In this document: piece by piece, positions 17,741 through 28,082 of the stretch
Layout of the letters: each line of letters starts with the position of its first letter
How positions within the stretch are numbered: the stretch's first letter is position 1
Source: Shewanella sp. CG12_big_fil_rev_8_21_14_0_65_47_15
GTDB taxonomy: Bacteria; Pseudomonadota; Gammaproteobacteria; Enterobacterales; Shewanellaceae
Length of the DNA stretch: 33,040 nt
Assembly: GCF_002783505.1 (NCBI RefSeq)
Contig: NZ_PFGL01000024.1
Coordinates: 1 to 33,040, forward strand
Direction of reading: 5' to 3'
Made by a program: the position numbers and the translations under genes
Notes under the pieces: generated by a model
Database searches by the model: none
Seen by the model: only the letters and a program-made list of their open reading frames with translations
What the model was told of the DNA's origin: nothing

Positions 17741-19141
17741 ATGGCAATTAGGGCGTCAAAACAGCTTGCATCACGCCAACTTGACTGGACATTAAGCACT
17801 GCGGCAGTCTTTCAACACTTCTCCGCTGACAATTGGGCAATCCTATTAGACTCGGCAAATGCACCGCATCAGGACGCTCGATTCGATATTATTTGCGCCA
17901 ATCCCATCGCTACCTTAGTGACCAAAGGTGATCGAAGTGATATCCAGCGAGTTCTACCACACCTAGATTTGCCTGCGGGGATCGATGCCACCGATGATCC
18001 CTTTGCCTTAGTCAATGCTCTATTAACCCATTGGTATCCAGAATCTTTTACCAGCGAATTCCCCTTTAGTGGTGGCGCCATGGGCAGTTTTAGCTACGAT
18101 TTAGGCCGCCGGATCGAAGCTATCTCCTCTATCGCTATGGAGGATATGCATCTACCCGAGATGAATATCGGCTTCTATGACTGGGCGCTGATCTTTGATT
18201 ATCAACAACAATGCTGGCATTTAGTGCATTATTTGGGTGAAGTTACGCTCGAAACTCAATTGAAAAAAATTGAAGCAAAAATCGCGATAACAACAAAGCA
18301 TACTGAATTTTGTCTCACTAGCCCTTGGTCGGCACAGCTCACTAAAGCGCAGTACACGTCAAAATTCAATCGAGTACAGACATATCTGCACAGCGGCGAC
18401 TGCTATCAAATTAATTTAACGCAGCGTTTTGAAGCTGAGTATAAAGGCGATGAATGGATGGCCTATTGCAAGCTGCGCAGTGCCAATCAGGCGCCTTTCT
18501 CTGCTTTTATGCGGTTACCACATAATGCCATTTTATCCATTTCACCCGAGCGCTTTATTCAGCTACGCGGGGATAAGATTCAAACTAAACCCATTAAGGG
18601 CACATTACCGCGCCATGCCGATCCCCTGCTCGATGCTAAGGCCGCCAATACCTTGGCAAATTCGCCAAAGGATCGCGCCGAGAATGTCATGATTGTCGAT
18701 TTACTGCGAAACGATATCGGCAAAGTCGCCACGGCAGGTTCAGTACGGGTACCCCATCTGTTTGAGATTGAAAGTTTTCCTGCGGTTCACCATTTAGTCA
18801 GTACAGTAACGGCAACACTCTCCCCAAAATACAGCGCCTGCGATTTATTGCGCGCCGCCTTTCCGGGTGGTTCGATTACCGGTGCCCCCAAGATCCGTGC
18901 CATGGAAATTATTGAAGAATTGGAACCGTCCCGCAGAAGTTTGTACTGTGGTTCCATGGGCTATATCAGTCAAGATGGCCAGATGGATACCAGTATTACC
19001 ATTCGCACTATCGTTGCCGAACGGGGTAAACTCTATTGTTGGGCGGGCGGTGGTATAGTGGCGGATTCCGAAGTGGATGCCGAGTATCAGGAAAGCTTCG
19101 ATAAAGTTAGCCGAATTTTACCTTTGCTTGACGCCGAGTAA
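17741..19141 (+). CDS. pabB: aminodeoxychorismate synthase component I
   Basis: PabB aminates chorismate to 4-amino-4-deoxychorismate on the way to p-aminobenzoate and folate, using ammonia from a glutaminase partner (PabA/TrpG). The 466-residue protein has the chorismate-binding C-terminal half. KTKPIKGTLPR near 283-293 contains the PIKGT signature whose lysine (286) marks aminodeoxychorismate synthase rather than anthranilate synthase, which has PIAGT. Further motifs are DRAENVMIVDLLRNDIG and FPGGSITGAPKIRAMEIIEE. The ATG at 17741 has only a weak AGGG before it. nudL follows after 41 bases and is probably co-transcribed, the same order as in E. coli. Confidence 0.95.
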   Translation: MAIRASKQLASRQLDWTLSTAAVFQHFSADNWAILLDSANAPHQDARFDIICANPIATLVTKGDRSDIQRVLPHLDLPAGIDATDDPFALVNALLTHWYPESFTSEFPFSGGAMGSFSYDLGRRIEAISSIAMEDMHLPEMNIGFYDWALIFDYQQQCWHLVHYLGEVTLETQLKKIEAKIAITTKHTEFCLTSPWSAQLTKAQYTSKFNRVQTYLHSGDCYQINLTQRFEAEYKGDEWMAYCKLRSANQAPFSAFMRLPHNAILSISPERFIQLRGDKIQTKPIKGTLPRHADPLLDAKAANTLANSPKDRAENVMIVDLLRNDIGKVATAGSVRVPHLFEIESFPAVHHLVSTVTATLSPKYSACDLLRAAFPGGSITGAPKIRAMEIIEELEPSRRSLYCGSMGYISQDGQMDTSITIRTIVAERGKLYCWAGGGIVADSEVDAEYQESFDKVSRILPLLDAE

Positions 19142-19182
19142 CCAGCCCAGCAGAGAGAGAGCAATCACACAGCGGAACACCC

Positions 19183-19770
19183 ATGGATCAAGCTGAATTT
19201 AGACTCAGATTTAATCTGCATCCTTTAGCCGCGCAGGATCCGGCGGCCCTCCCTCACCTTGGTTTGCGTAAGGCCGCAGTGCTTATCCCCCTGCTAGACA
19301 TTAACGGTGAGCTGAATCTGATTTTGACCCAGAGACCCATGCACCTAAGGGCCCATCCAGGGCAAATCAGTTTTCCCGGTGGTAAAATTGAGCCAAATGA
19401 TCCAGATGCTATCGCTGCAGCCCTGCGGGAGGCAGAGGAGGAAATTGGCCTATTAAGGCAGAATGTGGATGTGATTGGTACCTTTCCGGCCCACAACACC
19501 TTTACGGGATTTGAAATCACCCCAGTGGTTGGCATTATTAAACAGACTTTTGAATTTAAGCTCGATCCCGGTGAGGTGGCCGATTGCTTTACTGTGCCCT
19601 TAAGCTTTTTTATTGCGCCGGGCAATCGCCACCAAAAACGCTTTTTACGCCAAGGCCGTTACTACTGTGTGCATTTTATCCCCTACCAACAACGTTTTAT
19701 CTGGGGCGCAACGGCTGCAATTATCGATCACCTCTGTCGGCACTTAAGCATTCCCGAAGATATAATTTAG
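19183..19770 (+). CDS. nudL: Nudix CoA pyrophosphatase
   Basis: A 195-residue Nudix hydrolase of the CoA pyrophosphatase group, expected to split coenzyme A into 3'-phosphoadenosine phosphate and phosphopantetheine. HLRAHPGQISFPGGKIEP near 50-67 is the motif that sets this subgroup apart, and the Nudix box continues as ALREAEEEIGL near 78-88 with the metal-binding glutamates. Length and motifs agree with E. coli NudL (YeaB), which also sits just after pabB. It ends 35 bases from the convergent small membrane-protein gene. The substrate is inferred from the subgroup. Confidence 0.92.
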   Translation: MDQAEFRLRFNLHPLAAQDPAALPHLGLRKAAVLIPLLDINGELNLILTQRPMHLRAHPGQISFPGGKIEPNDPDAIAAALREAEEEIGLLRQNVDVIGTFPAHNTFTGFEITPVVGIIKQTFEFKLDPGEVADCFTVPLSFFIAPGNRHQKRFLRQGRYYCVHFIPYQQRFIWGATAAIIDHLCRHLSIPEDII

Positions 19771-19805
19771 CTTGATTTGGCGGCAATTTAGCGACGATAT
19801 GCTCG

Positions 19806-20141
19806 CTAGATCACAAAGTGCACGTATAACCCCGCGACCAGTGACGTTAACAACAGCAAGGGAATATTAAACCAATAACCGAGTTTGCTGTGGTGGGCAA
19901 CATAGTAATTAAACGCCAAACTGATCAAGCTGATCCCCCCACAGGCCCAAATTAAATATTGCAACAATTGGGTTCGATACGGATCCCAAAAAATCCTGAA
20001 GGTCGCCCCACGGCTCAAATAGGCCCCAACCTCGCGATCGGGCCTCGCCTCACCAAAGACTAACAACGCATAAACGGCCAAGGCCCAACCCAAAATGGAT
20101 AAAGTTGCGAGGATAATTTGAAATGTTCTGACTTTACTCAT
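19806..20141 (-). CDS. small three-helix membrane protein, function unknown
   Basis: A 111-residue protein beginning MSKVRTFQIILATLSILGWA, with hydrophobic segments near residues 8-30, 59-83 and 90-111, separated by a polar loop containing EARPDREVGAYLSRG and a basic, aromatic stretch near 50-57. GGGAGG precedes the ATG at 20139-20141. The frame stays open further upstream to 20444, but that part overlaps asnS antisense and lacks a good ribosome site, so I reject the longer form. It is divergent from asnS and convergent with nudL. I do not recognise the family; it looks like a conserved inner-membrane protein. Confidence 0.8.
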   Translation of the reverse strand: MSKVRTFQIILATLSILGWALAVYALLVFGEARPDREVGAYLSRGATFRIFWDPYRTQLLQYLIWACGGISLISLAFNYYVAHHSKLGYWFNIPLLLLTSLVAGLYVHFVI

Positions 20142-20291
20142 ATCGCCTCCCTTCGTTTCACCCGCTATATCGTTAAATATTAGCAATATTAACCTCAGGA
20201 TACCTTTTTCAGCTTGAGAAAAGCCACCAGCAAGGTAATATAAACCTCCAAAATTTTCATATAAAACGTTTCGTTGGAGAACTAAGCAACA

Positions 20292-21692
20292 ATGAGCATT
20301 GCATCTGTCGCTTCTGTATTTAAAGGTGAGCACGCGGTCGGTTCTAAAGTCACAGTGCGTGGCTGGGTAAGAACCCGTCGTGATTCTAAAGCCGGCATCT
20401 CTTTTTTGGCTGTCTATGACGGTTCCTGCTTTAATCCTATTCAAGGTGTCGTGCCAAATAGCTTAGAAAATTACGACAACGAAGTGTTAAAGCTGACTGC
20501 GGGTTGCTCTGTCGTGATGACGGGCGATATCGTTGAATCCCCGGGTGCAGGCCAAGCATTTGAACTGCAAGTGACTGAACTTGAAGTCGCTGGTTGGGTC
20601 GATGATCCAGACACATACCCAATGGCCGCTAAGCGTCATTCGATTGAGCACCTTCGTGAACTCGCTCACCTGCGCCCACGCACTAACATTATTGGTGCCG
20701 TTGCCCGTGTGCGTAACTGTTTATCCCAAGCCATTCACCGCTTCTACCACGAAGAAGGCTTTATTTGGGTATCGACTCCGCTGATCACTGCATCGGATTG
20801 CGAAGGTGCCGGTGAAATGTTCCGCGTATCGACCTTAGATATGGAAAACCTGCCCCGCACCAGTGAAGGCAAAGTCGATTACGATAAGGATTTCTTCGGT
20901 AAAGAAGCCTTCCTCACCGTATCGGGTCAGCTAAACGGCGAAACCTATGCCTGTGCACTGTCAAAAATTTATACCTTTGGCCCAACATTCCGTGCAGAAA
21001 ACTCAAACACCAGCCGCCACTTAGCGGAATTTTGGATGGTTGAACCCGAAGTCGCCTTTGCGACCTTAAGCGACATTGCTGGCCTTGCCGAAGCCATGTT
21101 GAAATATGCCTTCAATGCCGTATTAACCGAACGTATGGACGATTTACAATTCTTCGCCCAACATGTGGATAAAACAGTTATCGAGCGTCTGCAATCTTTT
21201 GTGTCGAGCGATTTTGCCCAAGTGGATTACACAGATGCAGTTGAGATCCTGCAAAACTGTGGCCGTGAGTTCGAGTTCCCCGTGTCTTGGGGTATCGATT
21301 TATCCTCTGAGCACGAGCGTTATTTAGCCGAAGAACACTTCAAAGCCCCTGTAGTTGTTAAGAACTATCCAAAGGATATCAAGGCCTTCTACATGCGCTT
21401 AAACGATGACGGTAAAACCGTTGCCGCGATGGACGTGTTAGCGCCAGGCATTGGCGAAATCATCGGTGGTTCACAACGTGAAGAGCGATTAGATGTGCTG
21501 GATATGCGTTTAGCCGAAATGGATCTGAACAAAGAAGATTACTGGTGGTACCGTGATCTGCGCCGTTACGGCACAGTGCCACACGCAGGTTTTGGTCTAG
21601 GGTTTGAGCGTTTAGTATCCTACGTGACGGGCGTTAACAACATTCGTGATGTGATCCCGTTCCCACGTGCACCACGCACTGCCAACTTCTAG
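20292..21692 (+). CDS. asnS: asparaginyl-tRNA synthetase
   Basis: AsnRS charges tRNA-Asn with asparagine. The 466-residue product has an N-terminal OB-fold anticodon-binding domain (residues 1 to about 105, including [20 protein letters not shown]) and a class II catalytic core. Motif 2 is seen as [21 protein letters not shown] near 235-255 and motif 3 as [21 protein letters not shown] near 432-452. The fully encoded length matches the E. coli enzyme. TTGGAGAACTAAGCAACA before the ATG supplies a ribosome site. A strong terminator with a TTCG loop follows. Confidence 0.97.
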   Translation: MSIASVASVFKGEHAVGSKVTVRGWVRTRRDSKAGISFLAVYDGSCFNPIQGVVPNSLENYDNEVLKLTAGCSVVMTGDIVESPGAGQAFELQVTELEVAGWVDDPDTYPMAAKRHSIEHLRELAHLRPRTNIIGAVARVRNCLSQAIHRFYHEEGFIWVSTPLITASDCEGAGEMFRVSTLDMENLPRTSEGKVDYDKDFFGKEAFLTVSGQLNGETYACALSKIYTFGPTFRAENSNTSRHLAEFWMVEPEVAFATLSDIAGLAEAMLKYAFNAVLTERMDDLQFFAQHVDKTVIERLQSFVSSDFAQVDYTDAVEILQNCGREFEFPVSWGIDLSSEHERYLAEEHFKAPVVVKNYPKDIKAFYMRLNDDGKTVAAMDVLAPGIGEIIGGSQREERLDVLDMRLAEMDLNKEDYWWYRDLRRYGTVPHAGFGLGFERLVSYVTGVNNIRDVIPFPRAPRTANF

Positions 21693-21733
21693 TTGATATT
21701 GATAACACTGCTTTAATAGCAGTTAATTCTCTA

Positions 21734-21757
21734 AAACGCGCTTCGGCGCGTTTTTTT
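21734..21757 (+). terminator. intrinsic terminator of asnS
   Basis: AAACGCGC (21734-21741) pairs with GCGCGTTT (21746-21753) across a TTCG tetraloop, and the T-run continues to 21757. Confidence 0.93.
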
Positions 21758-21822
21758 ATTGAGCTGTTATTAACTACGTAACTATTTTAACTATGTAACA
21801 GCCATTAACTATGTGGCCGCCA

Positions 21823-21855
21823 TTAAAAAAGCGAATGCCATTACAGCATTCGCTT
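21823..21855 (-). terminator. intrinsic terminator of serC
   Basis: On the minus strand AAGCGAATGC (21855-21846) pairs perfectly with GCATTCGCTT (21838-21829) over seven bases and runs into six T. It lies about 85 bases after the serC stop. Confidence 0.88.
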
Positions 21856-21938
21856 CCTCTCTTCTACTGACTAGTCGTCTTCTAACCACAGGTTTCTTAC
21901 CTTAAAAGTAAGTCGCCTTAACATGAGAATATCTCTGC

Positions 21939-23030
21939 CTAGCTATGCTGGGCGGCAAACTCATTCATAAACTTGACTAATGCCTCAACCCCTTCGAGTG
22001 GCATCGCATTGTAGAGACTGGCGCGCATACCACCGACGATGCGATGACCCTTTAGGGCCACCAGTCCCGCGGCTTGCGCTTGTTTGAGGAACTCACCATC
22101 GAGTGCTTCATCGGCAAGTTGGAAGGTGACGTTCATTTGCGAACGATTGGACGCCACGACGCCGTTGCGATAAAAACGGTTATTGTCGATACATTGGTAC
22201 AGCATCTGTGCTTTCTGTTGATTAATTTTTGCAATACTCGCAATGCCGCCAATGGATTTGAGCCAAGCAAACACTTCTGCGGCGAGGTACCACGCGAAGG
22301 TGGGTGGCGTGTTGAACATAGAATCATGCTCAACGGCTAAACGATAGTCCATGATGGATGACTGCACTAAACTCGGCAGAGTTAACATATCATCGCGAAC
22401 TATCACGATAGACAGGCCCGATGGGCCTATGTTCTTTTGTGCGCCAGCATAGATCACAGCATAGCGACTGACATCAATTTCACGGGACATGATGGTTGAT
22501 GATAAATCGGCGACAATCGGCCAAGGTGAATCTAATTCATCAAAAATTTCGATACCATCGACTGTCTCATTAGGGCAATAGTGAACATAGCGATAATCGG
22601 CATCGATTTTATGTAATTCAGGTAAGACGACTTCGTTGAGTCCATTGTGTTTTTCAACGATATTCAGACTATCAATCTGCGCTTCGCCGGCAAGCTTTTG
22701 TGCCTCGGTTAAGGCGGCGGATGACCATTGGCCACTGACCAAATACAGGGCTCTGCCATTATCACCTAAAAAATTATTCACAACAGCGGAGAACTGCCCA
22801 CGGCCACCACCATGCATAAAGAGCACATGGTAATTTGCCGGGATCTGCATCAGCTCGCGTAAATCGGCCTCGGCTTGCTTGGTCAGCGCGATGAACTCTT
22901 TACTTCGGTGGCTGATTTCCATCACGGAAACCCCTTGCCCATTCCAATCGAGTAATTCCTGTTGTGCTTTTTTCATTACCGCCGTCGGTAACATTGCCGG
23001 ACCTGCACAGAAATTATAAATCGCGCTCAC
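21939..23030 (-). CDS. serC: phosphoserine aminotransferase
   Basis: SerC is a PLP enzyme that makes phosphoserine for serine synthesis and also serves pyridoxal phosphate synthesis. The product is 363 residues, matching the family. The frame extends seven codons upstream to 23051, but AAGGAG stands eight bases before a GTG at 23030-23028, giving [15 protein letters not shown], the standard N terminus, so GTG is the start. Motifs include [16 protein letters not shown] near 73-88 and [12 protein letters not shown] near 191-202 with the PLP lysine. It lies 104 bases downstream of gyrA, separated by a terminator, so it probably has its own promoter in or near that gap. aroA, its partner in E. 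coli, is elsewhere in the window. Confidence 0.96.
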   Translation of the reverse strand: MSAIYNFCAGPAMLPTAVMKKAQQELLDWNGQGVSVMEISHRSKEFIALTKQAEADLRELMQIPANYHVLFMHGGGRGQFSAVVNNFLGDNGRALYLVSGQWSSAALTEAQKLAGEAQIDSLNIVEKHNGLNEVVLPELHKIDADYRYVHYCPNETVDGIEIFDELDSPWPIVADLSSTIMSREIDVSRYAVIYAGAQKNIGPSGLSIVIVRDDMLTLPSLVQSSIMDYRLAVEHDSMFNTPPTFAWYLAAEVFAWLKSIGGIASIAKINQQKAQMLYQCIDNNRFYRNGVVASNRSQMNVTFQLADEALDGEFLKQAQAAGLVALKGHRIVGGMRASLYNAMPLEGVEALVKFMNEFAAQHS

Positions 23031-23088
23031 TGACACTCTCCTTAATTCCAACCATGATTTATGTATTCGTTTTACAAAACAATGGTAT

Positions 23089-23120
23089 CAAAAAAACGAG
23101 CGTCCAATTGGACGCTCGTT
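23089..23120 (-). terminator. intrinsic terminator of gyrA
   Basis: A perfect 13-base inverted repeat (AACGAGCGTCCAA at 23095-23107, TTGGACGCTCGTT at 23108-23120), which on the minus strand runs into seven T. It lies 15 bases after the gyrA stop. Confidence 0.92.
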
Positions 23121-23134
23121 ATTATGACACTGAG

Positions 23135-25894
23135 TTATTCGTCGTCTTGCTCATCGGCAAGCTCGTCGTCATCTTCGTCTAGCTCTTCCTCATCGTCCAA
23201 CTCTTCATCAAGCTGGTCATCCAGAGGCTCGTCGGCTAACTCGCCTTCGATCACTGCAGGAACAATAGGTAAACCATTTTCATCCAGCTCGACTTCATCC
23301 TCATCACTTTGAATTTCGTCGATACGCTGCAGACCCACCACTTTCTCGTCGCTTGCAGTGCGGATAATGGTCACACCTTGGGTATTACGGCCTATGATAG
23401 ACACGCCCTTAGCAGGAGTTCGAACGAGGGTGCCTTTATCGCTGATGAGCATCAGTTCGTCATTCAGACCCACTTGTACTGCGCCAACAACGGCGCCGTT
23501 ACGCTCGCTCACCTTGATTGAAACCACACCTTTAGTCGCACGACTCTTCGCAGGGTATTCAGACAGTTGCGTCCGTTTACCGTAACCGTTTTCAGTCACA
23601 GTCAGAATCGCGCCATCACCTTTAGGTACGATAAGCGACACGACTTTTTGACCTTCTTCTAAACGGATACCACGAACACCCGTTGCGGTACGGCCCATAG
23701 GACGCAGTGACAAGACTTCTTCGCCGGTTTCAGGATCGGTTTTCACTTCACCGGTTTCAGAATCACGGACTTTCTCACCAAAACGAACCACTTTACCTTC
23801 GTTCGAGAACAACATGATTTCGTCATCACCGTTAGTGATATCGACACCGATCAGTTGGTCACCGTCTTTGAGGTTAACGGCGATAATGCCGTTTGCACGT
23901 GGGTTGCTGTAGGCGGTCAGTGCGGTTTTCTTCACTGTGCCGTGTGACGTCGCCATGATGATGTATTTATCAGCCGCGTATTCACGCACTGGCAGAATCG
24001 CCGTAATGCGCTCGCCATCGGATAACGGCAGCAAGTTAACAATTGGACGACCACGGGCCGTACGGCTCGCTAATGGTAATTGATATACCTTGAGCCAGTA
24101 CATCTTACCAAAGTCAGAGAAGCACAAAATGGTATCGTGGGTATTGGCAACTAACAGTTTTTCAACGAAATCTTCGTCTTTGACCTTAGTTGCCGCTTTA
24201 CCTTTACCACCACGGCGCTGGGCTTGGTAATCGGTTAAGGGTTGATACTTGGCATAACCTAAATGCGACAGTGTGACCACAACGTCTTCTTCGTTGATAA
24301 GATCTTCAAGACTCATATCAACTTCGTTGGCATTGATCACGGTACGGCGTGCATCACCGTATTCTTCAAGAATCAGTTCTAACTCTTCCTTGATGACTTC
24401 CATCAAACGCTCAGGGCTACGCAGAATAAACAGCAGACCCGCAATAAATTCGAGCAATTCTTCGTATTCGGCGATGATCTTATCGTGTTCAAGACCGGTT
24501 AAGCGGTGTAAACGCAGTTCCAAAATCGCCTGAGCCTGTTGCTCAGTCAGGAAGTATTGACCGTCACGGATGCCATATTGTGGCTCTAACCACTCAGGAC
24601 GTGCGGCATCATCACCCGCTTTTTCCAGCATGCCTTGAACATGGCCTAATTCCCAACCCTGCTCAACCAATTTCACTTTGGCATCGGCAGGCGTTGGCGA
24701 GGCTTTGATCAGCGCAATAATCGGGTCGATGTTCGCTAGCGCAACCGCTAAGGCTTCCAAAATATGGGCGCGCTCACGGGCTTTACGCAGTTCGAATACG
24801 GTACGGCGCGTTACGACTTCACGGCGATGCAGAATAAAGCATTCGAGCATTTCTTTAAGGTTAAACAGTTTAGGCTGACCATTAGTCAGGGCCACCATGT
24901 TAATCCCGAAAGAACACTGCATTTGCGTTTGAGCATACAGGTTATTTAATACCACCTCGCCCACTTCGCCGCGCTTAATTTCGATAACGATGCGCATACC
25001 GTCTTTATCAGACTCGTCGCGTAGACCGCTGATCCCTTCAAGCTTTTTATCTTTAACCAGCTCGGCAATCTTCTCGATTAAACGGGCTTTGTTCACTTGA
25101 TACGGGATTTCAGTGACGATAATGCGCTCGCGACCATTGTCTTCCGTTTCAACCTCGGCAAGAGCACGCATGATCGCGCGGCCACGGCCGGTTTTATAGG
25201 CATCGATAATGCCCTTGCGACCGTTGATAATTGCTGCCGTTGGGAAATCCGGACCTGGAATATATTCCATCAACTGTTCAATCGACAGTGAGGGTTCTTC
25301 AATCAGTGCCAAACAACCTTTCACGACTTCAGTTAAGTTGTGGGGGGGGATGTTGGTTGCCATACCGACCGCAATACCCGATGAACCGTTAATTAACAGG
25401 TTAGGTACGCGTGTGGGTAATACAGCGGGAATTTGTTCTGTGCCGTCGTAGTTAGGGACGAAATCGACGGTTTCTTTTTCAAGATCGGCGAGTAGCTGGT
25501 GCGCTAACTTGTCCATGCGGATTTCGGTATAACGCATCGCCGCTGCGGAGTCGCCGTCGACCGAACCGAAGTTTCCTTGACCGTCAACTAAGGTGTAACG
25601 CAGTGAGAATGGCTGGGCCATACGGACGATAGTGTCGTAAACAGCAGAGTCACCGTGGGGGTGATATTTACCGATAACGTCACCGACCACGCGGGCAGAT
25701 TTTTTGTACGGCTTGTTCCAATCGTTCTTCAATTCACTCATGGCAAACAAAACGCGGCGATGTACAGGCTTTAAGCCGTCGCGCACGTCTGGTAATGCAC
25801 GTCCCACGATAACGCTCATAGCGTAATCAAGGTACGAATTCTTTAGTTCGTCTTCGATATTAATTGGCGAAATAGATGATGCCAGATCAGTCAT
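23135..25894 (-). CDS. gyrA: DNA gyrase subunit A
   Basis: GyrA is the breakage-rejoining subunit of gyrase (GyrA2GyrB2), which introduces negative supercoils. The frame is open to 25972, but the family start [20 protein letters not shown] is the ATG at 25892-25894, giving 919 residues. The catalytic tyrosine is Y122 in [10 protein letters not shown]. The quinolone region [17 protein letters not shown] has Ser83 and Asp87, the sensitive wild-type state. The GyrA box QRRGGKG opens the C-terminal wrapping domain. The chain ends in a long acidic tail, with 21 of the last 28 residues Asp or Glu, making it longer than the 875 residues of E. coli. A run of eight C lies in the coding strand opposite 25342-25349. 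ubiG is divergent. Confidence 0.97.
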   Translation of the reverse strand: MTDLASSISPINIEDELKNSYLDYAMSVIVGRALPDVRDGLKPVHRRVLFAMSELKNDWNKPYKKSARVVGDVIGKYHPHGDSAVYDTIVRMAQPFSLRYTLVDGQGNFGSVDGDSAAAMRYTEIRMDKLAHQLLADLEKETVDFVPNYDGTEQIPAVLPTRVPNLLINGSSGIAVGMATNIPPHNLTEVVKGCLALIEEPSLSIEQLMEYIPGPDFPTAAIINGRKGIIDAYKTGRGRAIMRALAEVETEDNGRERIIVTEIPYQVNKARLIEKIAELVKDKKLEGISGLRDESDKDGMRIVIEIKRGEVGEVVLNNLYAQTQMQCSFGINMVALTNGQPKLFNLKEMLECFILHRREVVTRRTVFELRKARERAHILEALAVALANIDPIIALIKASPTPADAKVKLVEQGWELGHVQGMLEKAGDDAARPEWLEPQYGIRDGQYFLTEQQAQAILELRLHRLTGLEHDKIIAEYEELLEFIAGLLFILRSPERLMEVIKEELELILEEYGDARRTVINANEVDMSLEDLINEEDVVVTLSHLGYAKYQPLTDYQAQRRGGKGKAATKVKDEDFVEKLLVANTHDTILCFSDFGKMYWLKVYQLPLASRTARGRPIVNLLPLSDGERITAILPVREYAADKYIIMATSHGTVKKTALTAYSNPRANGIIAVNLKDGDQLIGVDITNGDDEIMLFSNEGKVVRFGEKVRDSETGEVKTDPETGEEVLSLRPMGRTATGVRGIRLEEGQKVVSLIVPKGDGAILTVTENGYGKRTQLSEYPAKSRATKGVVSIKVSERNGAVVGAVQVGLNDELMLISDKGTLVRTPAKGVSIIGRNTQGVTIIRTASDEKVVGLQRIDEIQSDEDEVELDENGLPIVPAVIEGELADEPLDDQLDEELDDEEELDEDDDELADEQDDE

Positions 25895-26990
<1,096 letters not shown>

Positions 26991-26991
26991 T

Positions 26992-27663
26992 ATGAGCCTA
27001 CTAGCACAGGTGAGAGGCGTATTGTTTGACCTTGATGGCACGCTTGCCGATACCGCGCCGGATCTTGTGCAGGCACTTAACTTAAGTCTGTTGGATGCGG
27101 GGCTTGAAGCCAAACCCTTTGAGTCACTTCGCAGCGCCGCATCCCACGGCAGTTTTGCCCTTGTCGATGCAGCGCTTCCCCATGCCAGTGAGCCTCTTCG
27201 TCAGCAACTGCAGCAGGGCCTACTCGCCCACTACCAGCGCATTAATGGTGACCAATGCCAGTTATTTACGGGCATTGCAACCCTGCTCGATTGGCTCGAT
27301 TTGCAGGGGTTGCCATTTGGCGTGATCACCAATAAACCCGCCCGCTTTACCAGACCTTTATTGCAAAAACTGAATTTGCAACGGCGGATGACGGTGATGA
27401 TCAGCGGCGATTCCACCCGTTACGCTAAGCCCCATACCGCGCCTATGCTCCTTGGTGCGCAGCAACTTAACTGTGCCCCTGAGCATATTTTGTATTTAGG
27501 GGATGCCGAGCGGGATTTACTCGCCGCCCAGGCCGCAGCCATGTTGGGGGGGGTCGCATTATGGGGTTATCTGCATAAAGAAGATAATCCGCAGCACTGG
27601 CCCGCATTGGCGCAATTTGCTTCGCCGCTGGCGGTACTCGACGCTTTGATTGCATCGCGCTGA
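26992..27663 (+). CDS. gph: HAD-superfamily phosphatase (Gph/MupP type)
   Basis: A 223-residue HAD phosphatase, probably cytoplasmic. Motif I is VLFDLDGTLADTAPDL near 10-25 with the nucleophile aspartate, motif II is VITNKP near 110-115, motif III is the lysine of RYAKPHTAPM near 142-151, and motif IV is LYLGDAERDLLAA near 168-180. Annotation pipelines usually call such proteins phosphoglycolate phosphatase. However, in Pseudomonas the HAD gene directly after ubiG is MupP, an N-acetylmuramic acid 6-phosphate phosphatase of wall recycling, so that identity is a real alternative. It starts one base after ubiG. A run of eight G at 27546-27553 lies in the coding sequence. Confidence 0.85.
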   Translation: MSLLAQVRGVLFDLDGTLADTAPDLVQALNLSLLDAGLEAKPFESLRSAASHGSFALVDAALPHASEPLRQQLQQGLLAHYQRINGDQCQLFTGIATLLDWLDLQGLPFGVITNKPARFTRPLLQKLNLQRRMTVMISGDSTRYAKPHTAPMLLGAQQLNCAPEHILYLGDAERDLLAAQAAAMLGGVALWGYLHKEDNPQHWPALAQFASPLAVLDALIASR

Positions 27664-27726
27664 TTGCAACCTAGTACGGCATCGCGAGAATTTGTGGCCC
27701 ATAGGACTGCTGTTTATTTTAGCGAT

Positions 27727-27748
27727 CGCGATCTTTGCTGAGATCGCG
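27727..27748 (+). other. hairpin downstream of the HAD phosphatase gene
   Basis: CGCGATCT (27727-27734) pairs perfectly with AGATCGCG (27741-27748) over six bases. No T-run follows on either strand, so its role as a terminator is uncertain. Confidence 0.4.
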
Positions 27749-27821
27749 CAAAAAGCCCCCATGGTTCTTGCACACTAGTACGAAATTGAGCTTCAGGGTT
27801 AGCTATTACTAACACAGATGT

Positions 27822-27841
27822 TTATCCTCAAGATATCCACA
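27822..27841 (+). promoter_or_regulatory. two DnaA-box-like sites upstream of nrdA
   Basis: TTATCCTCA (27822-27830) and ATATCCACA (27833-27841) each differ by one base from TTATCCACA, in the same orientation and eleven bases apart. DnaA sites are known in front of E. coli nrdAB and link reductase expression to replication initiation. The similarity is visual only. Confidence 0.45.
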
Positions 27842-27879
27842 AGATACCCCCTGAATTCTAACTTGCAAATACGTTCAAA

Positions 27880-27926
27880 CCTCACTATCTTGTATCTCAG
27901 ATTATTTTAAACACCATATCTTGTGT
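27880..27926 (+). promoter_or_regulatory. tandem NrdR boxes upstream of nrdA
   Basis: ACACCATATCTTGTGT (27911-27926) fits the NrdR-box consensus ACACWATATATWGTGT closely. A weaker copy, CCTCACTATCTTGTAT (27880-27895), starts exactly 31 bases earlier, about three helical turns, the spacing known for NrdR operators. NrdR represses ribonucleotide reductase genes when dATP is plentiful. The rest of the 419 bases between 27664 and 28082 holds no gene; a small hairpin, CGGTGA with TCACCG (28033-28049), sits in the leader. Confidence 0.75.
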
Positions 27927-28082
27927 ATCGGTAGCAATCAGACACACTAGAAACTCCCCGCTTAATTGGCTCTTTATTAACGAGCCAGCAGTATTTAAGG
28001 GACGTTTGTTGATTGTTTTACAAGGAAACGTACGGTGATCCGTTCACCGCAATAGATATCAAAAAACCAAGGCCTCTCTTCA

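Noticed and set aside
19806..20444. Extended 212-codon version of the small membrane protein
   Set aside because: The added N terminus overlaps asnS antisense; a GGGAGG site directly before the ATG at 20141 identifies the real start.
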